This document shows positions 1 to 6,200 of a DNA stretch of 12,125 bases, piece after piece. The position numbers and the translations under genes were made by a program. Where the stretch lies: NCBI GenBank assembly GCA_947303905.1, contig CAMYZR010000015.1, positions 1-12,125 on the forward strand, read 5' to 3'. The stretch comes from an uncultured Atopobiaceae bacterium (GTDB lineage: Bacteria; Actinomycetota; Coriobacteriia; Coriobacteriales; Atopobiaceae). A model generated the notes under the pieces. It was not told the origin of the DNA, ran no database searches, and was given only the letters and a program-made list of their open reading frames with translations. The number at the start of each line of letters is the position of its first letter. Position 1 is the stretch's first letter.

Positions 1-2
1 CC

Positions 3-905
3 GCGCTTGCAGGGGCAACCATACTGGTGGCGCTCGTGGCACTGTCCGCCCTGTTCTACCCCAAGGACAATCGCCTGGAGTACGGCATACACGACCAGGA
101 GGCCAACGGCGTCCTGGGAGAGCCGGAGAACACCCTCGACGTCCTGTTCCTCGGCGACAGCGAGTGCTACAGCTCCTTCTCGCCGCTGCAGATGTTCGAG
201 GACTACGGCTTTGCCTCGTACAACTGCGGAACGCACACGCAGCGCCTGTACTACGCAAACACCCTCCTGCACAGGGCGACGGAGCACCAGAGGCCAAGCG
301 TGGTCGTCATCGAGACCAACGCCCTGTTCAGGAGGTTCTCGATCAGCAAGAGCCTCTTCCGCACGGTGGAGGACACGCTGCCCGTCTTCGAGTACCACAA
401 CCGTTGGAAGAGCCTCGTCCCGGAGGACTTCACGGAGGAGCCCACCTGTACCTACTCCGACGACGCGAAGGGCTATGTCGCCAAGTACGCAGTAAACGCC
501 GCCGATGCGGCGGGGTACATGCAGGAGGAGGAAGAGGACGAGGAGGAGCGGCTCGAGCGGATTCCGCGGCTCAACAAGGCGTATCTGCAGCACATGTTCG
601 ACTACTGCCGCTCTATCGGCGCAGAGCCCATACTCGTCAGCACGCCCAGCACCATCAACTGGAACGTCACTCGTCACAAGGCCGTCGAGAAGTTTGCCTC
701 CGAGGTCGGGGTCGCCTACATCGACCTCAACGAGGGGGAGCATAAGGTGGACATCGACTGGGAGAAGGATACCAGCGACAACGGCGACCACCTGAACGTC
801 TCGGGCGCCCGCAAGGTGTCGGCCTACGTGGGCGCCTACCTCGCGGAGAACTACGGCCTCCCCGACCATCGCGAGGACGAGGCCTACGAGAGCTGGCTCG
901 ACTAG
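3..905 (+). CDS. SGNH/GDSL hydrolase-like membrane-anchored protein (5' end outside window)
   Basis: Partial gene: the frame is open from the first bases, so the true start lies upstream. The first visible residues (Ala-Leu-Ala-Gly-Ala, then Leu/Val/Ala-rich, ending at Phe-Tyr-Pro) look like the end of an N-terminal membrane helix, and the rest is probably extracytoplasmic. About 40 residues later comes LFLGDSE, the block I motif of SGNH hydrolases with the nucleophile Ser. Near the C-terminus DNGDHLNVSGARKV carries the His (and Asp) of the last block. A very acidic stretch (EEEEDEEE) lies near the middle. Family knowledge: such proteins often accompany MBOAT acyltransferases and move acetyl or other acyl groups onto cell-surface polymers. 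No such partner is visible, because the upstream side is cut off. The SGNH fold call is fairly secure; substrate and acylating versus hydrolysing role are unknown. Confidence 0.8.
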   Translation, partial: ALAGATILVALVALSALFYPKDNRLEYGIHDQEANGVLGEPENTLDVLFLGDSECYSSFSPLQMFEDYGFASYNCGTHTQRLYYANTLLHRATEHQRPSVVVIETNALFRRFSISKSLFRTVEDTLPVFEYHNRWKSLVPEDFTEEPTCTYSDDAKGYVAKYAVNAADAAGYMQEEEEDEEERLERIPRLNKAYLQHMFDYCRSIGAEPILVSTPSTINWNVTRHKAVEKFASEVGVAYIDLNEGEHKVDIDWEKDTSDNGDHLNVSGARKVSAYVGAYLAENYGLPDHREDEAYESWLD

Positions 906-973
906 CCGGCATGACCCCAAGCGCAGATCTCGCAGGAGCCACCCGCACCCCAAGGAACCCCTTAAGATGGCAG

Positions 974-1010
974 ACCGGCCCGCTGGTATCCATACCAGCG
1001 GGCCGGTTTC
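974..1010 (+). terminator. Strong hairpin, probable rho-independent terminator
   Basis: A perfect 16-bp inverted repeat (arms 974-989 and 992-1007, very GC-rich) is followed by a short TTTC. It lies 68 nt after the SGNH gene stop. The T-tract is short, so termination may be imperfect, but the stem is the dominant structure of this intergenic region. It separates the SGNH unit from the MFS gene. Confidence 0.75.
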
Positions 1011-1024
1011 ATAGTTGACGCGTA

Positions 1025-1053
1025 GGCAATTGCCCCTGCCTTCATAGTATGAT
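1025..1053 (+). promoter_or_regulatory. Candidate promoter with a palindromic operator for the MFS-led genes
   Basis: A TATGAT hexamer at 1048-1053 is a good -10 box, 43 nt before the MFS start. The expected -35 position has no good consensus hexamer. Instead it overlaps a perfect 10-bp palindrome, GGCAATTGCC (1025-1034). A weak -35 covered by a palindrome suggests a regulated promoter, but the palindrome is short and could be chance. Confidence 0.35.
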
Positions 1054-1095
1054 TTTGGGGGTGTGCATCATCCATATCGTACGGGAGGGGTCCTT

Positions 1096-2289
1096 ATGGA
1101 GCGATTGCTAGCCAAGTACACAAACAGCTATGCGAGCTACGTCATTCTGTTCTTCTTCTACGACCTGGCCTTTGCCTTCTTCTCGGCACTGATTTCGGTC
1201 TACCTCATTGGCAAGGGCTACAGCGCCAGCCAGGTATCGATGTGCATCTCGGTCGCCGCGCTGGCAAACATGATCACCCAGCCCATCATCGGATCGCTCA
1301 CGGACAAGTTTGGCATGCGGTCGGTCAACATGGTCATGTTCGCCGCCACTTGCATTGCCGCAGCCCTGTTCGTCATCGCCCCCAACTTCCTCATCATCGT
1401 CGGCACCTACGCTGCCATGAACCTGCTCATGAACGGCGTGAACCCGACCGTCGAACGCATGGCCACCTCAAGCCCTTACAGCTACGGGTCCATCCGTGTA
1501 TGGGGTTCTATCGGCTTTGCCGTCGGCACGCAGCTCACCGGCATCATCTATGATGCCATCTCGCCCGTCGCCCCCTACATCAGCGTCGTCGTTGCCATGC
1601 TCATCGCAATCTTCGGCTTCTGGGGAACCAACCCTCGTCTGGCCGAGACCGAGGCGGCCAAGATCGAGGACACGGAGTCCGGCGAGGCCGAGCCTGTTTC
1701 CACCAAGACGCTGCTCACCAACAAGAAGTTCCTGTACTACCTGGTTCTGCAGATCCTGTTTGCCGCCGTCACCGGTGCCGCCTACTCCTTCTGCCCGGCC
1801 TTCCTCACGACAAAGGGCCTCGAGGCTTCCACGGCATCCACCATCCTTGCCGTGGCCACGCTGCTCGAGATCCCGCTTTTGCTGTTCTCGTCCAAGTTCA
1901 TGGACAAGATCGCCAACAAGACACTGTTGCTCGCCATCTTCGTCCTCGTGGTAGTCGAGATGGTGGTCTACGGACTCAACCTGCCACTGCCGCTCGTCAT
2001 CGTGGCAACCTTCCTCGGCCGCCATCCACCCGCGATCATCAACATCATGGCAAACATGAAGGTGGTCAACACCATCGTCGACGCGCGCCAGCAGATTGCC
2101 GGCCTCGCACTGGTCAAGACCTGTCAGAGCTTTGGCACCATCATCTCCAACAACATTGGCGGCCGTATCGCCGACGCTGCCGGATATCCCGCCATGTTCC
2201 TCTTCCTGCTTGCCATGATTTGCGTTGGCTTGGCAGGCGTCGTCTTCTTCCAGGTTCCCTCGGGCAACGACAAGAAGCTCTTCAGCTAG
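1096..2289 (+). CDS. MFS permease, probable sugar/proton symporter (LacY/NupG-like MFS_1_like group)
   Basis: A 397-residue polytopic membrane protein with about 12 hydrophobic segments. The loop between helices 2 and 3 carries GSLTDKFGMR (residues 66-75), the MFS motif A. YGSIRVWGSIGFA (130-142) is typical of the MFS_1_like/nucleoside-oligosaccharide symporter group. A hydrophilic Glu-rich stretch (around 183-206) is the central loop between the two six-helix halves. The ATG at 1096 is chosen over an in-frame GTG at 1063 because GGGAGGGG (1083-1090) sits at proper distance before it. It is the first gene of an apparent three-gene plus-strand set with the HUMPS-like enzyme and the EIIB-ROK composite. 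This suggests import of an unphosphorylated sugar or sugar-like compound. The MFS family is secure; the substrate cannot be read from sequence. Confidence 0.85.
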   Translation: MERLLAKYTNSYASYVILFFFYDLAFAFFSALISVYLIGKGYSASQVSMCISVAALANMITQPIIGSLTDKFGMRSVNMVMFAATCIAAALFVIAPNFLIIVGTYAAMNLLMNGVNPTVERMATSSPYSYGSIRVWGSIGFAVGTQLTGIIYDAISPVAPYISVVVAMLIAIFGFWGTNPRLAETEAAKIEDTESGEAEPVSTKTLLTNKKFLYYLVLQILFAAVTGAAYSFCPAFLTTKGLEASTASTILAVATLLEIPLLLFSSKFMDKIANKTLLLAIFVLVVVEMVVYGLNLPLPLVIVATFLGRHPPAIINIMANMKVVNTIVDARQQIAGLALVKTCQSFGTIISNNIGGRIADAAGYPAMFLFLLAMICVGLAGVVFFQVPSGNDKKLFS

Positions 2290-2334
2290 CAACCCACGGG
2301 GCTTCGCGCATCGCAGCCCGAGAAAGGATCGATC

Positions 2335-3033
2335 ATGGCAGAACTGCAACTCACGCTAGACCACGGCAAGCGCCACGAGCTCATCAAGATGGCCGACATG
2401 ATGGACGGTCACATCGACATCCTCGAGATCGGCTATCCCGAGCTCATCACCTTTGGCCTCGACCTCGTAGGCGAGATTCACGAGGCACATCCCGACCTCA
2501 AGATTGCCGTCGATGCCAAGGTCTTCCATGGCGGCTCCGGCGTCACGCGCCGCTGCTTTGAGGCAGGCGCCTCCATCGTCACCGTGCTTGCCTATGCGCC
2601 TGACCAGGTCATCAGGCAGATGGTTCACCACGCCCGCGAATACGGCGGCGCGATCATGTGCGACATGGACGGCGTCCGCAACGCTGGCAAACGCACCGCG
2701 CAGGTCGATGCGCTCGGCGTCAAGTTCGTGCACATCTCCACCGGCTACCTCATGGAGCACGAGTACGACCTGCAGAAGCCCACTCACGGCTCCATCTTCC
2801 AGCTGCGTCCGCTGGAGAAGGCCGTCGCCGTCAAGCGCAACCTCATCCACGCAGGCCTTGCTTTGGGCACGGGCATCAACGAGCAGAACCTCGATGAGGT
2901 GCTCAAGCTCAAGCCCCAGATCGTGATGGTCGGTCGCGGCATCTACGCCAAGGATGGCGCTTACAAGACCACGCCCGAACGTCAGACTGCCGCAGCAGAC
3001 AGCATCCGCGCCCGTCTGCACGCTGCAAGCTAG
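2335..3033 (+). CDS. HUMPS/OMPDC-superfamily protein (3-hexulose-6-phosphate synthase or 3-keto-gulonate-6-phosphate decarboxylase-like), atypical active site
   Basis: A 232-residue single-domain TIM-barrel protein, the usual length of the HUMPS (KGPDC/HPS) family. Recognisable blocks are LTLD (Asp9), DILEIG (Glu31), AVDAK (Asp60, Lys62), FEAGASIVTVLA (75-86), and the phosphate-binding end with LGTGIN (177-182) and VGRGIY (199-204). The family signature DxKxxD reads D60-A-K62-V-F-H65, so the last Asp is His. The strand that usually ends VHTGYD reads ISTGYL, so the active-site His and Asp there are replaced too. The reaction may therefore differ from the known decarboxylase or aldolase. AAAGGA (2323-2328) precedes the ATG by six bases. 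It lies 45 nt after the MFS gene and 51 nt before the EIIB-ROK gene, so an operon is likely. Superfamily is firm, exact reaction unknown. Confidence 0.8.
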   Translation: MAELQLTLDHGKRHELIKMADMMDGHIDILEIGYPELITFGLDLVGEIHEAHPDLKIAVDAKVFHGGSGVTRRCFEAGASIVTVLAYAPDQVIRQMVHHAREYGGAIMCDMDGVRNAGKRTAQVDALGVKFVHISTGYLMEHEYDLQKPTHGSIFQLRPLEKAVAVKRNLIHAGLALGTGINEQNLDEVLKLKPQIVMVGRGIYAKDGAYKTTPERQTAAADSIRARLHAAS

Positions 3034-3084
3034 GAGAGGTTGACAGAGTCGCAACACCGCACGTGGACACGGGAGGGAGCGCCC

Positions 3085-4578
3085 ATGGGCAATGTTGGCA
3101 CAGAGTTCCGCACGTGGCTCGTCGCACAGCGGGTGCGGGACGTTACTCCCGCCATGACGTCTGAGGGGCACTCCCGCATAGCGCTCACCGCAGCCGTAGG
3201 CGAAGTCAACATCTATCCCTTCGAGGACGGCCTCGAGATAGCCGAGTACCGCATCACACGCGTCTCTGACGGCGAGGCCGTCTTCTTCCTGCACGTCCTG
3301 CTCGACGACCTCACGCGCGCCCAGGAGCTGTTCTCGCAGATGGCAGAGGTGCTCGCTGACGAGCAGAGCCACCAGACCACCCACGTGCTGCTCTGCTGCA
3401 CATCGGCGCTCACCACCAGCTTCTTTGCCACCAAGATGAACGAGGTCGCACGCACGCTCTCGCTCGACTACGACTTCACGGCGATGTCGGTTCAGCGTGG
3501 CCTCAAGGCCGAGGGCTTCGACGCCATCCTGCTCGCGCCGCAGGCAAGCCATATGCGCCCAGAGATGGTTGCCGCACACCCCGACACGATGGTCTTCGAG
3601 ATTCCCGCCAAGATCTTTGGCAGCTACGATGCGGCTGGGGCCATCCGCCTGCTCATGCACGTCTTCCGTGACGTGGGCGCGCCAACCGATCGTCCGAGCG
3701 TTCGCGTCGCCCGCGACCTCTCCAACGACAACCTCATCCTGATCATCACGCTGTTCACCATGCGCACCTACTCGAGGCTGGGATACCGCCTCTACGACCA
3801 CGGCACCCCCACCATGCAGGGTGCCGTGCGCAAGCCCAAGCTCGACTATCGCGACGTCGAGGACCTGCTCGAGACCATGGGCGGGCGCGGCGTCAACGTG
3901 AAGGACCTCGACATCATCGGCATCGCCGTCCCGGGCGTGGCGTACCACGGCACCATCACGCTGCCCGGCGTGACCGAAACCCCCTACGACCTGGGCTCCC
4001 ACATCAACAAGCGCTTTGGCATCAGGACCTCCGTCGACAACAACTGCAATGCGGCTGCCGTCGGCTGCTATGTGGGACAGGACAAGTACGAGAGCGTCAT
4101 GTTCTTCCGCCACGAGCTCGGGCACATCGCCGGCGGTCTGGGTACGGTCATCGACGGGAAGCTGCTCAAGGGTCGTCACAACCTCGCCGGTGAGCCCAAG
4201 TACTACGAGAGCCTCTTCCGCTACAAGCCCAACTACGAGGACAGCATCTGGAACGAGCGCGGCATGTTCGAGATCGCGCGCAACGTCGCCCTGACTGGCA
4301 TCGCGCTCATCTCGCCGGAGGCGTTCTACTTCGCCGTCGACACGGTGGACGACATGGACGAGATGCGCTACGCCTTGGCGCACGACGTCCACACCGATGA
4401 CGACGACGGCGAGTGCCTGTTGGCGCCCAACGGGGGACCGCTCCTAGGCCTGCCGGAAGACATGATTCCCGAGCTCTATGTGGTGGATGACTACGTCGAG
4501 CGCGTCTACCTCGGCGAGATGGCCCTCTGTCTGCAGAAGCTGCGCGATCCCAACTACCGCTCGCTCGGTATCGCGTAG
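3085..4578 (+). CDS. Composite protein: unknown N-terminal domain, PTS lactose/cellobiose-type EIIB domain, degenerate ROK-type domain
   Basis: 497 residues. Residues 1-95 are an unrecognised alpha/beta domain (YPFEDGLEIAEYRIT and FFLHVLLDDLTRAQELF stand out). Residues 98-190 match the EIIB fold of cellobiose-type PTS: HVLLCCTSALTTSFFATKM aligns with the CSAGMSTS phosphorylation loop (Cys105 conserved) and DAILLAPQ with the second conserved strand. Residues 205-420 resemble ROK proteins: IIGIAVPG (277-284), NNCNAAAVG (319-327), GGLGTVIDGKLLKG (350-363), LAGE (367-370). The DxGGT ATP site is missing, the catalytic Asp of the usual NDANAAA is Asn320, and the CxCGxxGC zinc motif is absent, so kinase activity is unlikely. 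No HTH domain is evident. The ATG at 3085 is preferred over TTG at 3040 because GGGAGGGAG (3071-3079) precedes it properly. Inference: a PTS-phosphorylation-responsive sugar sensor, or a remodelled enzyme, serving the MFS and HUMPS-like genes. Confidence 0.75.
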   Translation: MGNVGTEFRTWLVAQRVRDVTPAMTSEGHSRIALTAAVGEVNIYPFEDGLEIAEYRITRVSDGEAVFFLHVLLDDLTRAQELFSQMAEVLADEQSHQTTHVLLCCTSALTTSFFATKMNEVARTLSLDYDFTAMSVQRGLKAEGFDAILLAPQASHMRPEMVAAHPDTMVFEIPAKIFGSYDAAGAIRLLMHVFRDVGAPTDRPSVRVARDLSNDNLILIITLFTMRTYSRLGYRLYDHGTPTMQGAVRKPKLDYRDVEDLLETMGGRGVNVKDLDIIGIAVPGVAYHGTITLPGVTETPYDLGSHINKRFGIRTSVDNNCNAAAVGCYVGQDKYESVMFFRHELGHIAGGLGTVIDGKLLKGRHNLAGEPKYYESLFRYKPNYEDSIWNERGMFEIARNVALTGIALISPEAFYFAVDTVDDMDEMRYALAHDVHTDDDDGECLLAPNGGPLLGLPEDMIPELYVVDDYVERVYLGEMALCLQKLRDPNYRSLGIA

Positions 4579-4585
4579 GCGCAGC

Positions 4586-5080
4586 TCACCCGATAACCCC
4601 GAGCAGACGCACCATCTGCTGGGGCGTGACCGCCGCCACCGGCGCATGCCGCAGGAGCTTCTCGTCGTTGGTCACGAGATAGTCTGCCTCGATGCGCATG
4701 CAGGCAGCCACAATAAGATTGTCCTCGATCTCGGCGTGCTCATCACGCAGTTTGCTGGCAAGCCAGAGGTCGGCCGTCGCCGAGCCGATCGCCGTCGCCT
4801 GCTCCTGCATGCTCTCCACAAAGTCCCATCCGTGAGCGGCTATCGCCTTCGCATATGCGTCTGAAAGCGAGCCCTTGTCTTGCCGCACCCAGCGCTTTGC
4901 CTCATGCGAGACGACACGATATACCGCACGTGCGATGTCGAGCGTGAAGACAAGCTCCACGTCATCACGCTGGACAGCCTTGAAGAAGGCCAGGGAGGCG
5001 TCGCGCAGCGGACGGCCAGGCACATACAAGTCCACCCACACGTTTGTGTCGACCATGATGGTCTTGGTCGCCGCACTCAT
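4586..5080 (-). CDS. PIN-domain toxin (VapC-like) of a type II toxin-antitoxin pair
   Basis: 164 residues with PIN-domain landmarks: IMVDTNVWVDLY (Asp11) at the first strand, EIEDNLIVAAC (Asp120) on the later helix and YLVTNDEKLL (Asp139) on the last strand. These are acidic metal-binding positions of PIN ribonucleases. The second acidic position, usually Glu, may be Asp48 in FTLDIA. Known family action is Mg-dependent cleavage of RNA, often tRNA or rRNA. The ATG at 5080 overlaps the antitoxin stop (ATGA, 5077-5080), implying translational coupling; an upstream in-frame ATG at 5110 would overlap the antitoxin further and is less likely. The gene ends 7 nt from the convergent EIIB-ROK stop, with no terminator visible. 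The RNA target is not inferable. Confidence 0.85.
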   Translation of the reverse strand: MSAATKTIMVDTNVWVDLYVPGRPLRDASLAFFKAVQRDDVELVFTLDIARAVYRVVSHEAKRWVRQDKGSLSDAYAKAIAAHGWDFVESMQEQATAIGSATADLWLASKLRDEHAEIEDNLIVAACMRIEADYLVTNDEKLLRHAPVAAVTPQQMVRLLGVIG

Positions 5081-5439
5081 GCGAGACCTCGCTCGGCAAG
5101 CTGCTCCCACTCGATCTCCTCGAGAATCTCGGCCATGGGACGAGCGTCTGGCTCAAAACTGGCGAGGTCGAGCCCCAGTGTGGCGCCCAGATCCTCAAAC
5201 AGGCACAAGGCGCGTTCAAGCGACTCCTCTTGTCCCAAAGAAGACGCCGTTGCGCCAGCCCCTCCGTCAAGCACGCGCGTGACTGCCTCGTATGCCTCGC
5301 CACCCTCAGAGATCTTCTCCCAGAGCTTGCGGATTATCCTTGCCGGCGAGCTCCCAACGAGCGCAAGCGTCGCATTGCCGCGCTCCTTGAGATCCGCTGG
5401 CATGCGGATGTTGAGCTGAGAGATGGTTGTGTCTGCCAT
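5077..5439 (-). CDS. RelB/DinJ-like ribbon-helix-helix antitoxin
   Basis: 120 residues. The N-terminal part, ISQLNIRMPADLKERGNATL followed by a Ser-Pro-Ala-Arg-Ile-Ile-Arg helix, fits a RelB/DinJ ribbon-helix-helix DNA-binding domain (strand around 6-12, helices about 14-28 and 31-44). The acidic C-terminal half (DARPMAEILEEIEWEQL) is the expected toxin-wrapping segment. It is longer than DinJ (about 86 residues), with a Gly/Ala linker near 59-66. AAGGTG (5445-5450) precedes the ATG. The stop overlaps the PIN toxin start, so the two are co-translated. Family knowledge: the antitoxin, alone or with toxin, represses its own promoter; a promoter and repeat sites are visible just upstream. RelB-type antitoxin with PIN toxin is a mixed pairing relative to classical RelBE or VapBC. 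Confidence 0.8.
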   Translation of the reverse strand: MADTTISQLNIRMPADLKERGNATLALVGSSPARIIRKLWEKISEGGEAYEAVTRVLDGGAGATASSLGQEESLERALCLFEDLGATLGLDLASFEPDARPMAEILEEIEWEQLAERGLA

Positions 5440-5449
5440 AGCATCACCT

Positions 5450-5467
5450 TGCTAGCACTGTTAGCAT
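5450..5467. promoter_or_regulatory. Candidate operator of the toxin-antitoxin operon
   Basis: TGCTAGCA (5450-5457, a perfect 8-bp palindrome) is followed by TGTTAGCA (5459-5466). This gives a tandem 9-nt-spaced repeat and also an inverted TGCTA/TAGCA pair. It sits between the predicted transcription start and the antitoxin ribosome site, where ribbon-helix-helix autorepressors commonly bind. Confidence 0.5.
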
Positions 5468-5478
5468 TCTGTTGTAAA

Positions 5479-5507
5479 ATCATAACGTATAGCCAATCCG
5501 CTTGCAA
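5479..5507 (-). promoter_or_regulatory. Sigma-70-type promoter of the toxin-antitoxin operon
   Basis: Read on the minus strand, TTGCAA (5507-5502) is a -35 box, followed by a 17-nt spacer and TATGAT (5484-5479) as the -10 box. Spacing is ideal and transcription would start near 5472, just upstream of the candidate operator. This is one of the clearest promoters in the window. Confidence 0.65.
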
Positions 5508-5534
5508 GCCACTCGAACATGCAAGCCAACACGG

Positions 5535-5540
5535 TACAAT
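5535..5540 (+). promoter_or_regulatory. Possible -10 box for the thioesterase gene
   Basis: TACAAT lies 37 nt before the thioesterase start codon and is a good -10 hexamer. No convincing -35 hexamer is found 16-18 nt upstream (a weak TCGAAC at 5513-5518), so the call is tentative. The region is shared with the divergent toxin-antitoxin promoter. Confidence 0.3.
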
Positions 5541-5576
5541 CGTGCTGAATCCCCTCCGCCAAGCAAAGGAGTCCCC

Positions 5577-6074
5577 ATGGCAGCTTCCGACTATCCGATG
5601 GGTATCAAAGAGGTTGGCTCGTCACTCTCCGTTGCCACCCACATGATTCGCCACGAGGACATCAATGGCTTCAACCGCCTGTTTGGCGGGCGGCTCATGG
5701 AGTGGATCGACGACGTCGCAGGCATCGCGGCGAGGCGCCACGCGGGCATCGACATCACCACCGCCGCCATCGACACGCTGGAGTTCAAGAGCGCAGCCTG
5801 GCTCAATGACATCGTGGTCATCGAAGCATGGGTCACGCATGTGGGACGCACGTCGATGGAGGTTCGCGCCGACAGCTACGTGGAGGACCCCGCCACGGGC
5901 GAGCGCACCATGATCAACCATGCCTATCTCACCGAGGTCTGCGTGGATGAGAACGGCCACCCCGTGCCCGTGCCCTGGGGGCTGGTCGCCACCACCGACG
6001 AGCAGCACAAGGAGTGCATTGCCGCCCGCAGGCGCGCCGAGATGCGCAAGGTACGCCGCCTACAGGGCTTCTAA
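5577..6074 (+). CDS. Acyl-CoA thioesterase, hotdog fold (YciA/BACH-like)
   Basis: 165 residues. NGFNRLFGGRLMEWID (30-45) is the hallmark block of YciA/BACH-type hotdog acyl-CoA thioesterases, with Asp45 at the catalytic position. FKSAAWLNDIVVIEAWVTHVGRTSMEV (given here in parts: FKSAAWLND at 70-78, THVGRTSMEV at 87-96) follows as the second conserved strand pair. The basic C-terminal tail (ARRRAEMRKVRRL) is common for CoA-binding members. The ATG at 5577 is chosen because AAAGGAG (5565-5571) precedes it. The protein would hydrolyse acyl-CoA to free acid and CoA in the cytoplasm. It stands alone, divergent from the toxin-antitoxin operon and 126 nt before the sigma gene. Acyl chain preference cannot be told. 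Confidence 0.85.
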   Translation: MAASDYPMGIKEVGSSLSVATHMIRHEDINGFNRLFGGRLMEWIDDVAGIAARRHAGIDITTAAIDTLEFKSAAWLNDIVVIEAWVTHVGRTSMEVRADSYVEDPATGERTMINHAYLTEVCVDENGHPVPVPWGLVATTDEQHKECIAARRRAEMRKVRRLQGF

Positions 6075-6075
6075 T

Positions 6076-6101
6076 CCGACCATTGGGGACGGTTCTTTTT
6101 T
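6076..6101 (+). repeat. Single-arm copy of an intergenic repeat ending in a T-run
   Basis: CCGACCATTGGGGACGGTTC followed by TTTTTT, starting two bases after the thioesterase stop. Positions 6076-6095 match 7865-7884 with only one change (A for G at 6089). Here no opposing arm is present, so it cannot form the hairpin seen at 7833-7897 despite its terminator-like T-run. It may be a decayed or half copy of a short interspersed repeat. Confidence 0.55.
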
Positions 6102-6119
6102 ACTAGTCACCTCAAAACT

Positions 6120-6147
6120 TTGTCAGGTTTTGCCCCTCACGATCGTG
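6120..6147 (+). promoter_or_regulatory. Possible regulatory region of the sigma factor operon
   Basis: TTGTCA at 6120-6125 resembles a -35 box, but no housekeeping-type -10 follows at the right distance. CACGATCGTG (6138-6147) is a perfect 10-bp palindrome in the -10 zone and includes CGT, which many ECF sigma factors recognise. Autoregulation by the sigma factor is common for the family but is not shown here. Confidence 0.25.
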
Positions 6148-6200
6148 TTGTTGGTAGATGACGACGTCGCGTCAACCACACGATACGAAAGGAGGGCAGC

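Noticed and set aside
1015..1020. TTGACG as the -35 box for the MFS promoter
   Set aside because: The only good -10 (1048-1053) is 27 nt away, too far for a normal promoter.
3040..3084. TTG start for the EIIB-ROK gene at 3040
   Set aside because: GGAGAGG directly abuts the TTG, leaving no spacing, whereas ATG at 3085 has a well-placed GGGAGGGAG.
2356..4392. 678-codon open frame on the minus strand
   Set aside because: It lies antisense to the HUMPS-like and EIIB-ROK genes, which have recognisable domains. Its Val/Asp/Ala-rich product shows no motif. Long antisense frames are expected from GC-rich codon use.
6113..6132. CAAAAC/GTTTTG hairpin before the sigma gene
   Set aside because: Only 6 bp, AT-rich with an 8-nt loop, and no T-run; too weak to call.
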